Source: Geothrix sp. 21YS21S-4
GTDB taxonomy: Bacteria > Acidobacteriota > Holophagae > Holophagales > Holophagaceae
Length of the DNA stretch: 64,000 nucleotides
Reading direction: 5' to 3'
Assembly: GCF_030845995.1 (NCBI RefSeq)
Contig: NZ_CP132719.1
Coordinates: 2,976,001-3,040,000 of the forward strand
A program made the translations under genes and the position numbers. A model generated the notes under the pieces. That model did not search any database and was not told the origin of the DNA. It worked only from the letters and a program-made list of their open reading frames with translations. Positions 1-10,400 of the stretch are shown in pieces (positions within the stretch are counted from its first letter, which is position 1; the number at the start of each line of letters is the position of its first letter).

Positions 1-2
1 GC

Positions 3-881
3 GGGAAGAAGTACGCCGAGGACGGCCACGTCTCCCACTTCAACGTCCAGCCCGGCGAGATCCAGGCCCGGGTCCACGGCCGCAAGACCTACAACGTGAC
101 CCTCGGCCTGCCCGCCCTGACCTCTGCCCAGTGGGAGAAGGCGCTGGCCCGCATCGCCCAGGAGAGCCGGTTCGTGGCCTCCCTCCTGACCGGCGAGATG
201 CCCCAGGGGTTGGACGAGACCTTCCGCGAAGCGGGCGCCAGCCTCTATCCGCGCGTTCCCAAGGAACTCCAGACCCACTGCGACTGCCCCGATTGGGCCA
301 ACCCCTGCAAGCACGTGGCCGCTGTGTGCTACGTGATGGCCGAGGCCCTCGACCGCGATCCCTGGCTGCTGTTCGACCTGCGGGGAAAGAGCCGGGACGA
401 GGTGATGAAGGCCCTCCAGGCCGCCCTCGACGCCGCCGCCGTGGCCGCCCCCAAGAAGCGGGGCCGTCCTCCCAAGAAGAAGCTGACCGTCGTGGATCTG
501 CTGCGGCGGGAGCACGATCAGCCGGAGCGCTGGCAGCGGCTGGACGACGACGCCTACGATGCCCTTCCGGCGGCCCTTCCCGAGGTGGGCATTCCGCGGA
601 TGATCCCGCCCGATCCCTCCGTGTTCACCCAGCTGGGACCCCTGCCCCACGCCCGCATCGAGACCAGCCTGTGCTTGGCCGCGCTCATGCACCGGACGGC
701 CCAGTGGGTGCTCCAGCAGATCGAGGAGGGGCCGCGCGGCCTGGACGGCGAAGGCGACGAGGCCGAAGCCGATTTCGAGCAGCCCGCCTCCCCCTTCGAC
801 GCGCCCATGACCCCCGCCCCGCGGCCCGGCCGCAACTGGCGCCACAAGAAGCGCCGCTGGGGGAAAAAGAGCGGCCAGTGA
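3..881 (+). CDS. SWIM zinc-finger protein (5' end outside window)
   Basis: The frame is open from the window edge, so the N-terminus is missing; the GTG at base 96 lies inside the conserved region and is not the real start. The visible part opens with GKKYAEDGHV and PGEIQARVHG, a pattern typical of the N-terminal part of bacterial SWIM proteins. The SWIM zinc site follows as CDCPDWANPCKH (CxCx6CxH). The rest is a helical region, a basic AT-hook-like stretch (KKRGRPPKKK) and a Lys/Arg-rich tail, all suggesting nucleic-acid binding. In many bacteria such genes sit beside an SNF2-family helicase, which would lie upstream of base 1 here. Family call is firm; the function is not established. Confidence 0.85.
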   Translation, partial: GKKYAEDGHVSHFNVQPGEIQARVHGRKTYNVTLGLPALTSAQWEKALARIAQESRFVASLLTGEMPQGLDETFREAGASLYPRVPKELQTHCDCPDWANPCKHVAAVCYVMAEALDRDPWLLFDLRGKSRDEVMKALQAALDAAAVAAPKKRGRPPKKKLTVVDLLRREHDQPERWQRLDDDAYDALPAALPEVGIPRMIPPDPSVFTQLGPLPHARIETSLCLAALMHRTAQWVLQQIEEGPRGLDGEGDEAEADFEQPASPFDAPMTPAPRPGRNWRHKKRRWGKKSGQ

Positions 882-1035
882 GCGCCTCCGGCAAAGCCCC
901 GCGCCGCCGCGATGCTTCGCCGGGCCCGGATCGCGGAGTCCCTGCTACGCTCACTTCGCCCCGCTTGCCTCGCTCGCCGGCCCTCTTCGTCCGGTGGTGG
1001 GGTTTTGTGAGGCACTCTAGGTTCCAGGAGCTTCC

Positions 1036-1410
1036 ATGCGCACCATCGCCACCCCGAACGCCCCCGCCGCCATCGGCCCCTACAGCCAGGCCCAGATCTC
1101 CGGCGGCCACCTGTTCACCGCCGGGCAGATCCCCCTGGTGCCCGAGACCATGGAGATGGTGACGGGCTCCATCGAGGCCCAGACCGAGCAGGTCATGAAG
1201 AACCTCGCCGCCGTCCTCGCCGCCGCCAACACCGGCTGGGACCGCGTCGTGAAGACCACCGTCTTCCTCACCGACATGGCCGATTTCGGCGCCTTCAACG
1301 CCGTCTACGAAAAGGCCCTCGGCACCGCCAAGCCCGCCCGCAGCACCGTCCAGGTGGCCGGCCTCCCCCGCGGTGCGAAGGTGGAAGTGGAGCTCATCGC
1401 CGAGGTGTGA
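1036..1410 (+). CDS. ridA: RidA family reactive enamine/imine deaminase
   Basis: This is a 124-residue protein of the RidA/YjgF/UK114 family, the usual family length. RidA trimers hydrolyse 2-aminoacrylate and related enamines/imines made by PLP enzymes, protecting the cytoplasm. The family landmarks are present: IGPYSQA near residue 13, FTAGQIP near 27, and the substrate-binding Arg102 in the KPARSTV block. The ATG is preceded by AGGAGCTTCC, a good ribosome-binding site. It is a single-gene unit closed by a strong hairpin at 1431-1476. Confidence in the family is high; the exact substrate is inferred. Confidence 0.95.
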   Translation: MRTIATPNAPAAIGPYSQAQISGGHLFTAGQIPLVPETMEMVTGSIEAQTEQVMKNLAAVLAAANTGWDRVVKTTVFLTDMADFGAFNAVYEKALGTAKPARSTVQVAGLPRGAKVEVELIAEV

Positions 1411-1430
1411 GCTCCGGAGCAAAATTTCAC

Positions 1431-1476
1431 AGAGAGCCGAGGACGGGGCAGATGGCGCCGTCCTCGGCTCTCTTGT
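1431..1476 (+). terminator. Rho-independent terminator-like hairpin after ridA
   Basis: AGAGAGCCGAGGACGG at 1431-1446 pairs perfectly over 16 bp with 1458-1473, around an 11-nt loop, 20 nt after the ridA stop. The T-rich tail is short (TCTTGTT). It also separates ridA from the RHS region that is transcribed towards it. Confidence 0.8.
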
Positions 1477-1599
1477 TCCCGAATTAGGAAAGATCAGCAC
1501 TGTGCGGATACCCGGGTTGAGTAGCTCCAACAAAGACCGACGGAAAGACGGTAATTGACGATCCTCTATGGGTCCACCAGCCCCACGCCGGTGAGTTCG

Positions 1600-2172
1600 T
1601 CATTGCGTTCCGTCCTCGTGATTCGTGAACCGGCGGAAGCTCTTCTCGTCACTTCCTCCCATCCGCTCCCCAAACGGCAGGCTCTTCTGTCGTCCGATCA
1701 CCGTTCCGGCCGCGTTCGTCAGCACGCTCGGCGTCCCGAGGTGGTCCCCCTGGAGGTAGACCCTCCCACTCGGACGGTCCTCGCAGATCAACTGCCCGAA
1801 CCCGTAGATCAGGTTCTTCCGCCAGACGAATGCTTCCGGGATTACCACCGTGACGGTGACCGACGCAGTCGCCGTTCCCGCGCTGTTCGTGGCTATCAAC
1901 AGGTACGTCGTCGTCTGGCTCGGGCTCACCAGCACGCTCGTGCCCGTCACCGGCATTCCCTTCAATGTCAGGCTCGTCGCGCCCTGAGTGGACCAATTCA
2001 GCGTCGCGTTGTTTCCCTGGTTGATCTGGCTCGGCGCCGACTGGAAGCTCACGATCACGGGCTTCTGCGTCACGCTCACCGAATAACGATTTATTGCAGT
2101 AATGTCAAGTTTCTGGGGCATCACAAGCTTTCGTAGGCCCCTATAATGTTTATTGACCAACTCTGAAAGCAC
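1600..2172 (-). pseudogene. Tipless RHS core fragment
   Basis: This fragment reads as the last Ig-like repeat of the large RHS protein (starting VTQKPVIVSFQS) followed by the RHS core start (GDHLGTPSVLTN, IGRQKSLPFGERM). It stops at EDGTQ, before the core is complete and before any C-terminal tip. Homology to the large gene covers 1604-2081 (matching 5373-5850) with many base differences, so it is an old copy. The first 30 or so codons (2172-2082) are unrelated and AT-rich. No convincing ribosome-binding site was seen. It is best read as a relic of an earlier RHS cassette or of recombination between cores. Confidence 0.75.
1604..2081 (-). repeat. RHS core repeat, copy 3 (partial)
   Basis: This 478-bp block matches 5373-5850 of the large RHS gene without net length change. 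It covers the last Ig-like repeat and the first part of the core. At its low-coordinate end an in-frame TGA follows the GGAACGCAA codons directly, exactly where the similarity stops. Confidence 0.85.
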
Positions 2173-2258
2173 GCATATTCGTGAGGTCAGGCATATCGTT
2201 GCTAGTTATCAAAGAACAAAATATTCTTAATTTTAGAGAATGTGCTTGTTTGGGCGCA

Positions 2259-2723
2259 TTACTTCAATGGCCTGAGGGTCACTGGCCCGTAGGAGCTTTC
2301 AGGTAGGCCCTTGATCGAATTCATCGTAATCCTGGCTGCTTCTGGACTCAGCACTAGGTTCCCCCAGAAGTAGAAGTCATTCAGGCGATCAAAGATGACT
2401 TCTTTCTCTGGATCCCGCTTAGAATCAAGGATTTCAACAGTCCAGGCCTGGGCATGGTAGAGCCCGAAATCTTTCTCCTTTGTGTCTTGAAATGCATTGA
2501 TGGTCCAGAAGTTATAGACGAACAAATCCAGATTTCGATGCTCCACCTGATAGAACCAAATTCGACCCTTGACTGGCATTTTTCCCTGGACATGAACGAA
2601 CTGGCCATCGATCTTCAGGGAGTTGCCACGTAGAGTGACCGTTGGAGCTTTCGATTCCTGCGCCCACATCATTGCAGGAGCCACAACGGAAACAACCAAA
2701 GTGATCAGTCTCAATCGGTTCAT
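2259..2723 (-). CDS. Small exported protein, candidate immunity partner of the orphan RHS tip
   Basis: This 154-residue protein matches no family I recognise. The chosen ATG gives a clear signal peptide (MNRLRLITLVVSVVAPAMMWAQ, cut probably after AQ); upstream in-frame Mets would bury it. The mature part is rich in aromatic residues (RIWFYQVEHRNLDLFVYNFW) and probably beta-rich. The start lies 4 nt after the stop of the orphan RHS gene, so the two are a translational pair. A small gene directly after an RHS tip is the normal place for an immunity gene. An exported immunity protein would fit a toxin acting in the periplasm. The role is inference. Confidence 0.6.
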   Translation of the reverse strand: MNRLRLITLVVSVVAPAMMWAQESKAPTVTLRGNSLKIDGQFVHVQGKMPVKGRIWFYQVEHRNLDLFVYNFWTINAFQDTKEKDFGLYHAQAWTVEILDSKRDPEKEVIFDRLNDFYFWGNLVLSPEAARITMNSIKGLPESSYGPVTLRPLK

Positions 2724-2727
2724 CGGG

Positions 2728-3921
2728 CTAGTCCTCATTAAAGAAATCCGTGTGGCCAATGATCAATGAGTTATCTCTGAGCTGATGCTTTGGCCCATTT
2801 GATCGCCATTGATCTCTCCCACCTATATCGTAGAGCATTGAGGCTCCATTCCATATCTGGCGGAATCTAGTGAGAGTCGTCTTTCTGTCGTTATAGCTCC
2901 CTAGCTTTTGCACAGCGTATGAATACTCAGGGCTATCGACCGTCCCCGCGAGGATCTTACCGATACGACCGGGATTGATAGCCAAGGCTGTGAACTGATT
3001 TGGGGCACTAATCAACTGAAGCATCAGATTGTTTTGCAATCCGGGCTGGGAGACTCCATCCTTCTGGCCCCAATTTGCTCCGTTTTGAGCTTCGATCATT
3101 CGATTAACAAACGCGATGGCTCCAGCTTGAACTGCCGCAGGACCTTCGCCTCGGAACTCCTGGGCCAACACGGCGGCTACCAGTTGGACAGCTGTAACTT
3201 CGAGAGAAGTTGGAAGGCCCAATTCCTTTAACGTAGCTTGCGAAAGATGCTGTGTGCCCTCTCCGCCGGTCATACCGAGCAGAGTACTCATCAGCATTCC
3301 GTAGCGTCCCCCACCTTCACCTGTTTGGGCGGGTTGGACGGCGGTCGATCCTGCGGCAGTATTTTCCGAAGTCCACAATCCAAAAGGGTTGCCCATGGTG
3401 AATGCTGAATTGCGATTGGTGCTTCCCCCCGACAAACTCATTGGATCTTCAAACCAGGTTATCCAGCCCTCCTGACCATACTGCGCATCCAGAACCAACG
3501 GGGTATGGGAGTTTCCGGTCCCCTCCCTCATCCCATCCGGATCGGTCTGAGTGATGGGCTGGTTCGACACGTAGCTGTAGAGGTTCAGTCCGTCGTCGCT
3601 GTGATCGTACGCCGGGTCCACCTGAGCGAAGCGTCCGTACGTCGGCAGGTACATCCGCGCCTGCATGTAGATCGGTAGTTGCGTTCCGTCCTCATGGTTC
3701 GTGAACCGGCGGAAGCTCTTTTCCCCTGACCCGAGCATCCGCTCCCCAAACGGCAGGCTCTTCTGTCGTCCAATCACCGTCCCGGCCGCGTTCGTCAGCA
3801 CGCTCGGCGTCCCCAGGTGATCCCCCTGGAGGTAGACCCTCCCAGTCGGACGGTCCTCGCAGATCAGCTGCCCGAACCCGTAGATCAGGTTCTTCCGCCA
3901 CACGAATGCCTCTGGAATCAC
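2728..3921 (-). CDS. Orphan RHS core with C-terminal effector tip (possible SleB-like cell-wall hydrolase)
   Basis: This is a 397-residue orphan module. Residues 1-170 copy the RHS core of the large gene (GDHLGTP, YMQARMYLPTYGRFAQVDP, NLYSYVSNQPITQTDPDG). After GGSTN the sequence diverges completely into a tip of about 227 residues. The tip contains AQEFRGEG, then AIAFVNRMI, then NQFTAL, an order resembling SleB-type cell-wall hydrolases (ExRGE, VNR, QF). That resemblance is weak. There is no signal peptide and no YD repeats. The GTG start lies 7 nt after the upstream stop, exactly where homology to the large gene begins. It could be a silent donor cassette activated by recombination rather than an expressed toxin. 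Confidence 0.65.
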   Translation of the reverse strand: MIPEAFVWRKNLIYGFGQLICEDRPTGRVYLQGDHLGTPSVLTNAAGTVIGRQKSLPFGERMLGSGEKSFRRFTNHEDGTQLPIYMQARMYLPTYGRFAQVDPAYDHSDDGLNLYSYVSNQPITQTDPDGMREGTGNSHTPLVLDAQYGQEGWITWFEDPMSLSGGSTNRNSAFTMGNPFGLWTSENTAAGSTAVQPAQTGEGGGRYGMLMSTLLGMTGGEGTQHLSQATLKELGLPTSLEVTAVQLVAAVLAQEFRGEGPAAVQAGAIAFVNRMIEAQNGANWGQKDGVSQPGLQNNLMLQLISAPNQFTALAINPGRIGKILAGTVDSPEYSYAVQKLGSYNDRKTTLTRFRQIWNGASMLYDIGGRDQWRSNGPKHQLRDNSLIIGHTDFFNED

Positions 3922-3922
3922 C
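3413..3922 (-). repeat. RHS core repeat, copy 2
   Basis: This block of about 510 bp matches 5107-5615 of the large RHS gene. Similarity runs from GTGATTCC, at the very start of the orphan gene, to the GGSTN codons before the tip. The two edges define the exchangeable module: core on one side, unique tip plus immunity gene on the other. Confidence 0.85.
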
Positions 3923-3928
3923 CTTTAT

Positions 3929-4414
3929 CTACTTTCGATCGACTCGCTGTAATATAAATCTATTTCTAACAGCAAGAGCTGAAAACAATGCTACTGGGAT
4001 AGCCAAAATCAAAATACACCAGACAACCATATCTAATCTCTTACGCTTAGAAGAAGGAAGTAGTTCGAAATCCAAAAAACGCCTTTTTATATCAGACAAT
4101 CCAGGGCTTAACCACAAAATCATTAAGGTAATGAAAATAAATCCAAATAAAAACATTAAAGCAACCACGGTAGGAAAATGAATGCCGATTATTAATTCCA
4201 AAACAAAATATAACGACATTAAATAACAAGCCAAAGGCAGGCCAGGAGCTGCCGCAGCTTGAATTAAAGAAATTTTTTCCATAGATTTGAAAGAAGATTT
4301 AAAATTTCTATATACAAACCATACAATATAAATATATATATTTATGTATATTATTAAAAACTTGGAGATTTTTTTAGATGAATGAATGTTATCTGCCTCT
4401 TCTATTTCCATCAC
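3929..4414 (-). CDS. AT-rich four-helix membrane protein, candidate immunity protein of the large RHS tip
   Basis: This protein of about 161 residues has four likely membrane segments: FLIIYINIYIYIVWF near residue 20, a stretch around PLACYLMSLYFVLEL near 60, VALMFLFGFIFITLMILW near 85, and CILILAIPVALFSALAV near 135. No family is recognised. Its base composition is far more AT-rich than the neighbours, as seen for horizontally acquired immunity genes. The start (GTG, with ATG as the next codon) follows the stop of the large RHS gene by 9 nt, and AGGAG overlaps that stop. Position and membrane nature suggest immunity to a membrane-acting tip; this is inference. Confidence 0.65.
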   Translation of the reverse strand: MMEIEEADNIHSSKKISKFLIIYINIYIYIVWFVYRNFKSSFKSMEKISLIQAAAAPGLPLACYLMSLYFVLELIIGIHFPTVVALMFLFGFIFITLMILWLSPGLSDIKRRFLDFELLPSSKRKRLDMVVWCILILAIPVALFSALAVRNRFILQRVDRK

Positions 4415-4423
4415 TTTTATCTC

Positions 4424-7400
4424 CTAATGGTAATTATTATAATAATTACCCGTGGCAGTTAGTGCATTTCCAAACCAATTATTTCCATAGAACCCGCCTG
4501 CATCTTTGAACATTTGGCCCCAACCACCATCATTTCTCCAATTAGATTCAATAAATGTTTTCGCCCCAGAAATAATTAGTCCGCCAGGGCCTGCAAAGGT
4601 TGCCAATCCTGTAGCGGTAAGATCGAAGGCTCCTTTTTCTGGAAGCACCTCCCCATCGGCGACCTGTACAAGGGACAATCCTGCCGAAAGAGCAGAAAAG
4701 CCATAGCCAGCGTTTTGAGCGATGGAAGATATCCTAGCAACTTTCACATATTGATTCCCAAAAAAACCTAAATACATTCGTCCCAGATTTGAACCTGAAT
4801 ATGCGATAGTCATGCCTGGAGTCCCATACAGAAGACCAGTCATTCCCCAACCAGCAACTCCTAAACCATTTTGCATTGTGGACAAATTTATTTGAGGGTT
4901 CCAGTCAGTAACCTCAATAGCCACTCCCACCACAGGAACATTAGATTTAAGCACATTGCCATTAGTTATATCAAAAAGTTCTGCCGTTGAGACCGACGAT
5001 ACTTCGACTCTCCCCGGACCTGTTTCAGCCCCTTGATTACCCGCTGATTGCGCTGCGGGAACGTCATAAGAAGATGCTCCTAATGACCCTCCCCATACGG
5101 AATAAGGATTGGTCGAACCCCCTGACATGCTCATGGGGTTCTCAAACCACGTTATCCAGCCTTCCTGGCCATATTGCGCATCCAGAACCAACGGGGTATG
5201 GGAGTTCCCGGTTCCCTCCCTCATCCCATCCGGATCGGTCCGGGTGATGGGTTGGTTCGACACGTAGCTGTAGAGGTTCAGCCCGTCGTCGCTGTGGTCG
5301 TAGGCCGGATCGACTTGAGCGAAGCGTCCATACGTCGGGAGGTACATCCGCGCCTGCATGTAGATCGGCAGCTGCGTTCCGTCTTCGTGGCTTGTGAATC
5401 GCCGGAAACCCTTTTCCCCCGACCCGAGCATCCGCTCCCCAAACGGCAGGCTCTTCTGCCGCCCGATCACGGTCCCCCCGGCGTTCGTCAGCACGCTCGG
5501 CGTCCCCAGGTGATCCCCCTGGAGGTAGACCCTCCCAGTCGGACGGTCCTCGCAGATCAGCTGCCCGAACCCGTAGATCAGGTTCTTCCGCCACACGAAT
5601 GCTTCCGGAATCACCACCGTGACGGTGACCGACGCAGTCGCCGTCCCCGCGCTGTTCGCCGCCACCAGCGTGTACGTCGTCGTCTGACTCGGGCTCACCA
5701 GCACGCTCGTGCCCGTCACCGGCATTCCGTTCAATGTCAGGCTCGTCGCTCCCTGCATGGACCAGCTCAACGTCGCGTTGTTCCCCTGGTTGATCTGGCT
5801 CGGCACCGACTGGAAGCTCACGATCACGGGCTTCTGCGTCACGCTCACCGTCACCGTAGCCGTCGCGGTTCCCCCCAGGTTGCTGGCCGTCAGGGTGTAC
5901 GTCGTCGTGGCTCCAGGCAAGACATTTACGGAACCTGCAGCTCCTGCATTTCCAACACCCTGGTCAATGAATACGGACGTAGGATCATTCCCCACCGTCC
6001 ACGCCAGCGTGCTGCCCGATCCCACGTTGATCGTGGTGGGGCTCGCTGTGAAGGTGATCACCGGCCGGTTCACCACCGTCACCGTCACGTCCCGCGTTAC
6101 GAACTTCGTGGGATCCAGCGTGTTCGTGGCCTTGAGCGTATAGGTCGCCGTGGCGGCCGGGGCGACGAACTGGCTGCCGTTCTGGGCCACCGCCCCTCCG
6201 GAGAGGGTCACGGAGACATCCCCCACGCCGTTGCTTACGCTCCAGCGCAGGGTGGTGCCCTGCCCCGCCCCGATGGCCGAGGCATCCGCCGTGAAGCTCA
6301 GGATGGTGGGCACGGTGGGACGGGGGTTGACGGTTACCGTGGCCGCGGCGGTCCGGGTGACGCTCACCCCATTCAGGGTGTTCACGGCGGTCAGCGTGTA
6401 GGTGGTCGTCCCACTGGGGCTGACGCTGCGGCTGCTGGACCCCAGGACGCTTCCGATGCCCTGGTCCAGGCTCAGGGCGGTCGCATTGCCTGCGCTCCAG
6501 TTCAGGGTGCTGGGATCCCCCTGGTAGACGGCGGTGGGGTTGGCCCAGAAGGACGAGATGATCGGCGGCTGGACCACCGTCACCGTGACGGTGGCCGTGG
6601 CGGTTCCTCCCGCATTGCTGGCGAACAGCGTGTAGCTGGCGGTGGAGGCGGGATAGACCGCCACGCCGCCACTGGCGCCCACGCCGCTTCCCGCCAGGGT
6701 GACGGTGCTGGCACCGGCGACGCTCCAGCTCAACGTCGAGCCGGAGCCCGAGGGGATGGTCGTCGGACTGGCCGTGAAGCTCTGGATGACCGGCGCATCC
6801 GGCAGCACCGTGATCGTCACGGTGGTGGATGAGTTGGTCCAATTGATCTGGTAGTTGTTGCATACCCGATTTCCGGCATCATCCCATCCCCAGGTGAGGC
6901 ATCGCCCCTGGCTCGGCAACCGCGTCGTCAAAGTGGCGGTGTAGGTGCCCGCCGCCCCGTAGGCGTGGCTCGTCGCCCAGCCGCTGGCAGTGGCGCCGTC
7001 GCCGAACGTCCACGAGCCGGCGTCCCCATCGGGGGAATTACCCGCAAACATCACCGTTTGATTGACCCGCACCGTGACCGGCCCCGAGGGGGAGGTGATG
7101 ACGGGATTGGTACCCAGCGACGCGGTCGTCATTTTGGAGGACGCCTTGGCCGCGGCCGCCAGGGCCTTGGCCTGGGCCGTGGTGACGACGGCGGGGGTCT
7201 TCTCGAAGACCGACAGGGGTTCCCGGTTGAAGCCGTACACCGTGTATTGAATCGAGCCGTCGGGCTTCATCCGCTTGAAGCGCAGCCCCTCGCCGCTCAG
7301 AAGGTAGGATTCAGCGTAGGCCACGGCCCCATCCTGGCTGATGACGCGCCCCAGGGCATCGTAGGCCCAGCTGGTGAGGGTGGAGGGATCCCCCGGCACC

Positions 7401-10400
7401 GCCCACACCTGCTTCATCCGGCCCTGGCCATCGTAGTGGACGCCGGTATTCACGCCGGCGAGGGTGGTGGACGGAAGCCGGTTGTCGGTTCCAAAAGTGA
7501 AGCCGCAGGTCACCGCTTCCGCGGGGAGAAGCCCCACGAGGGCGCTCGATTCGACGGACGCGCGGTTTCCGTAGAGATCGTACCCGTAGAGCTGCTGGAT
7601 GCGCTCGCCGTTCACGCCCTGGATCACCGCTTTGGAGAGGCGCCCCAAGCCGTCGTATTCGAAAGCATCCGCGCCCCGGCTCAACATGCGCCCGTCGTTG
7701 GACCAGGCCACAGCCGCGTCCTCGACGGTGGAGCCGCCCGCCCCCTGGATCACCCGGGACAGCTCCTGATCCCCGTTGCGCTGCCAAGTCGTCGTCGCGG
7801 CATTCGCATAGGTGAGGCGCTCTCCTTCCTCCCCATTGATGGTCTGGTCGTAGGCCATGGACGCGACGTTCGATTCCCCGTAGGTGGGGCCGTACCCCAC
7901 GCCACTGGGCCGGTGGAAGGCGTCGTATCCGCGCGTCACCGCGCCGCCGCCCTGTCCGTTGAAGGTGGGGTAGTATTCCCGCACCACGTTGCCGAACGCG
8001 TCGAAGTCGCGGCTCACCGTGAAACTGACCGTTCCGTCCGACGTGGTCTTTGAATTCAGGCGAGAGAGGTCGTCATAACCATAGGTTTCGGTGAGATTGC
8101 CATAGGCTTGGGTCTCGATGCGGCTGTGGAGACGACGCAAGCCGTCGTAGCCGAGGGTGGTGGTCGTCGCCGCTCCCAGGCCCGACGTGGTGATGATGTG
8201 CGCCAGCCCTTCGTTGGGGTCGCCCACGGGATAGAGGTCGGTGATGACGGTGGTGGCGTCGGTCCCCGAGCCCTTGGTCACCTTCAGGGCCTGGCCGCCC
8301 GCGGTGTGGCTCTCGAAAAGGGTGGTGCCTTCCTCCGGCTGGGTCTGGCTCAGCAACCAACCCATCTCGTTGTGGGTATAGGACCGGACCTGGCCTCCCC
8401 GCCGCACTTCCTTCAAGCGGCCATAGGGATCGTAGGCCAACTGGGTGAGTTGGGTCATCCCATCCAGCGACCGGATGACCTGGCCAAGGTCATCCTTCAG
8501 CGTCTTCTGGGTCACGTAGGTTTCGATCGTTCCCACTTTTCGAAGAAGGTTGGTCGTAGCCAGCCAGCCCGTCTGACCATCGAGGATTCCCGCCTGCGGA
8601 CGGTTGAAAATGGCCGTGACGACGCCGCGGGTGTTCTTCGTCTGGAGCACGAAACCATCGAGGTCGTAGCTCGTTTCGCTGTACTTCGGCGTGCTTCCGG
8701 CTTTCGTGGGCAGGGACTCCCGGATCTTCTGCCCGTACCCGTCGTATTCGGAATAGACCGTCCGCTCCGCCGCCGTGCCCTTGGCCGTCGTGACCGCCAC
8801 GGTTCGCCCGAAGGCATCCAGGCGGGTCTCCTTCACCAGATCGGAGCCATCCGCACCGGGCGCGTGTTCCCTCACCCAACGGCCCGCCGGATCCCATTCC
8901 TTCCAGGTCGCGGTGGCGGCCACGGCCCCTTTCGCTTCTCTCACGGTTTTCCAGGCGCGCCCATAGGCGTCGTACAGCACGGTCGTCCGGATCCCCTCGG
9001 GTGAGACGATGGCCTTCACCCTACCGAGGGTGTCGCGCTCCTCCGTCGCCCACCGGGAATCGGGCCGCTGGCGCACGCCGGTCCGCCACAGGCCGGTGTA
9101 CGCGAAATCCTCGCCGATCCGTCCCGAAAGCGAAGGCGAGGAACCGGATGGACCCGTGACGCGCCGAGTGGTGCTCTTCACCTCGGGCCGATCCGAATCC
9201 AGCGTCTGCTCCAGGGTGGCCGTATAGCCGCCCGTGACCCCCGTGATCGAGGTCGCGCGCCCGAGGGAATCGTTCTGGTAGGACTTCGATCCCAAATCCA
9301 CCGAAGCGACGCCGCGCAGCGCCGGATAGTTGGTTCCCCCGACATTGGAGCCCGCCGACTGCTTGAGCAGCAGGACCAGGTCCGAATTCCAGACGGCGGA
9401 AAAGGCGCCGGACCGGACGATCCCCCCCGAGGCCTGGTCGCCCTCGGGGAGGGCTCCTGCGCGCCATGCGGCGTTTGCCGGTTTGCCGGTCCCGTCGTAG
9501 GCCGTCAACCCATCGGGAGCGATGATCCGGCGCTGCGTGCCGAAGATCCGTCCCGTCCAGTTCAGTTGTTCGGATGTCTCGGTGGGGCCTTCCCCGGCGG
9601 GCCTCTCGACGATGGTGCGGGTGGCCACGGGAGAGAGGGCGACCTGGCCCACCACATCGCCATTCGCGTTCATGGGGCTCTTCAAAGTCCAGCCGTCATG
9701 GGTGATCTTCTTCCGGATCACCTCGGTGGTTCCGGACATGGTCCCCTGCAGCTCCTGGACGACCGTCGACAGCGCGAACAAGGCCATCTGCCGCTGGTCG
9801 CTTACGGCCTGGTCCGGGGCCCCAAAAACGCCCACGGGTTGGGCGTGGATCAACCGGGTGAAGCGGTACGAGGTTCCCGCAGCCGGCTGCGGGTGGATCC
9901 TGATTTCGGTCTGATACGCCGTGCTGGTCCAGGCGATGGTCTTGTTCGTGGTGTCGTAGGAAGCGGGCTTGGGATAGGTCCTCAGGAATTCGATGAAGGA
10001 TCCGCCCGTTTCTCCTGGAACCGTGGAACTGAATGTCGCCGTGCTCAACCCGGGATTTCCCTCCCCGATTTGAACGTTCCCGGTACTGGTGTAGGTGACC
10101 GGCTCGAATCCCTTCCAGTTCCCCTCGGGACCAAAACATTCGTACACCGGGACCGGCACTCCTGCCCCGGGAAATCCCGAGGTTGCCGTCCATTGGTATT
10201 CGATCTTGCTGCCGCCCCTCGATTCAAGGGTCGAGAGCCGGGTATTGCCGAGCATCCAGGTGAGGGTCCAATCGTTGCCGCTCAAATCCGCACGGGACAC
10301 GGACGTGAGCATCTGGCCCCGCCAAACCTCATCGACGCTCGTCATCTGGATCGTGGCCAATCCCATGTTGTTGGTGATCGACCACGAGGATCCCGAGCCG

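Noticed and set aside
881-1035. Possible small gene or tRNA between the SWIM gene and ridA
   Set aside because: No cloverleaf or coding frame with a start site was found; the stretch looks like a normal intergenic region.
1555-2136. A 193-codon plus-strand frame over the RHS relic
   Set aside because: It is the shadow of the RHS core fragment; the same kind of open frame appears opposite the other core copies.
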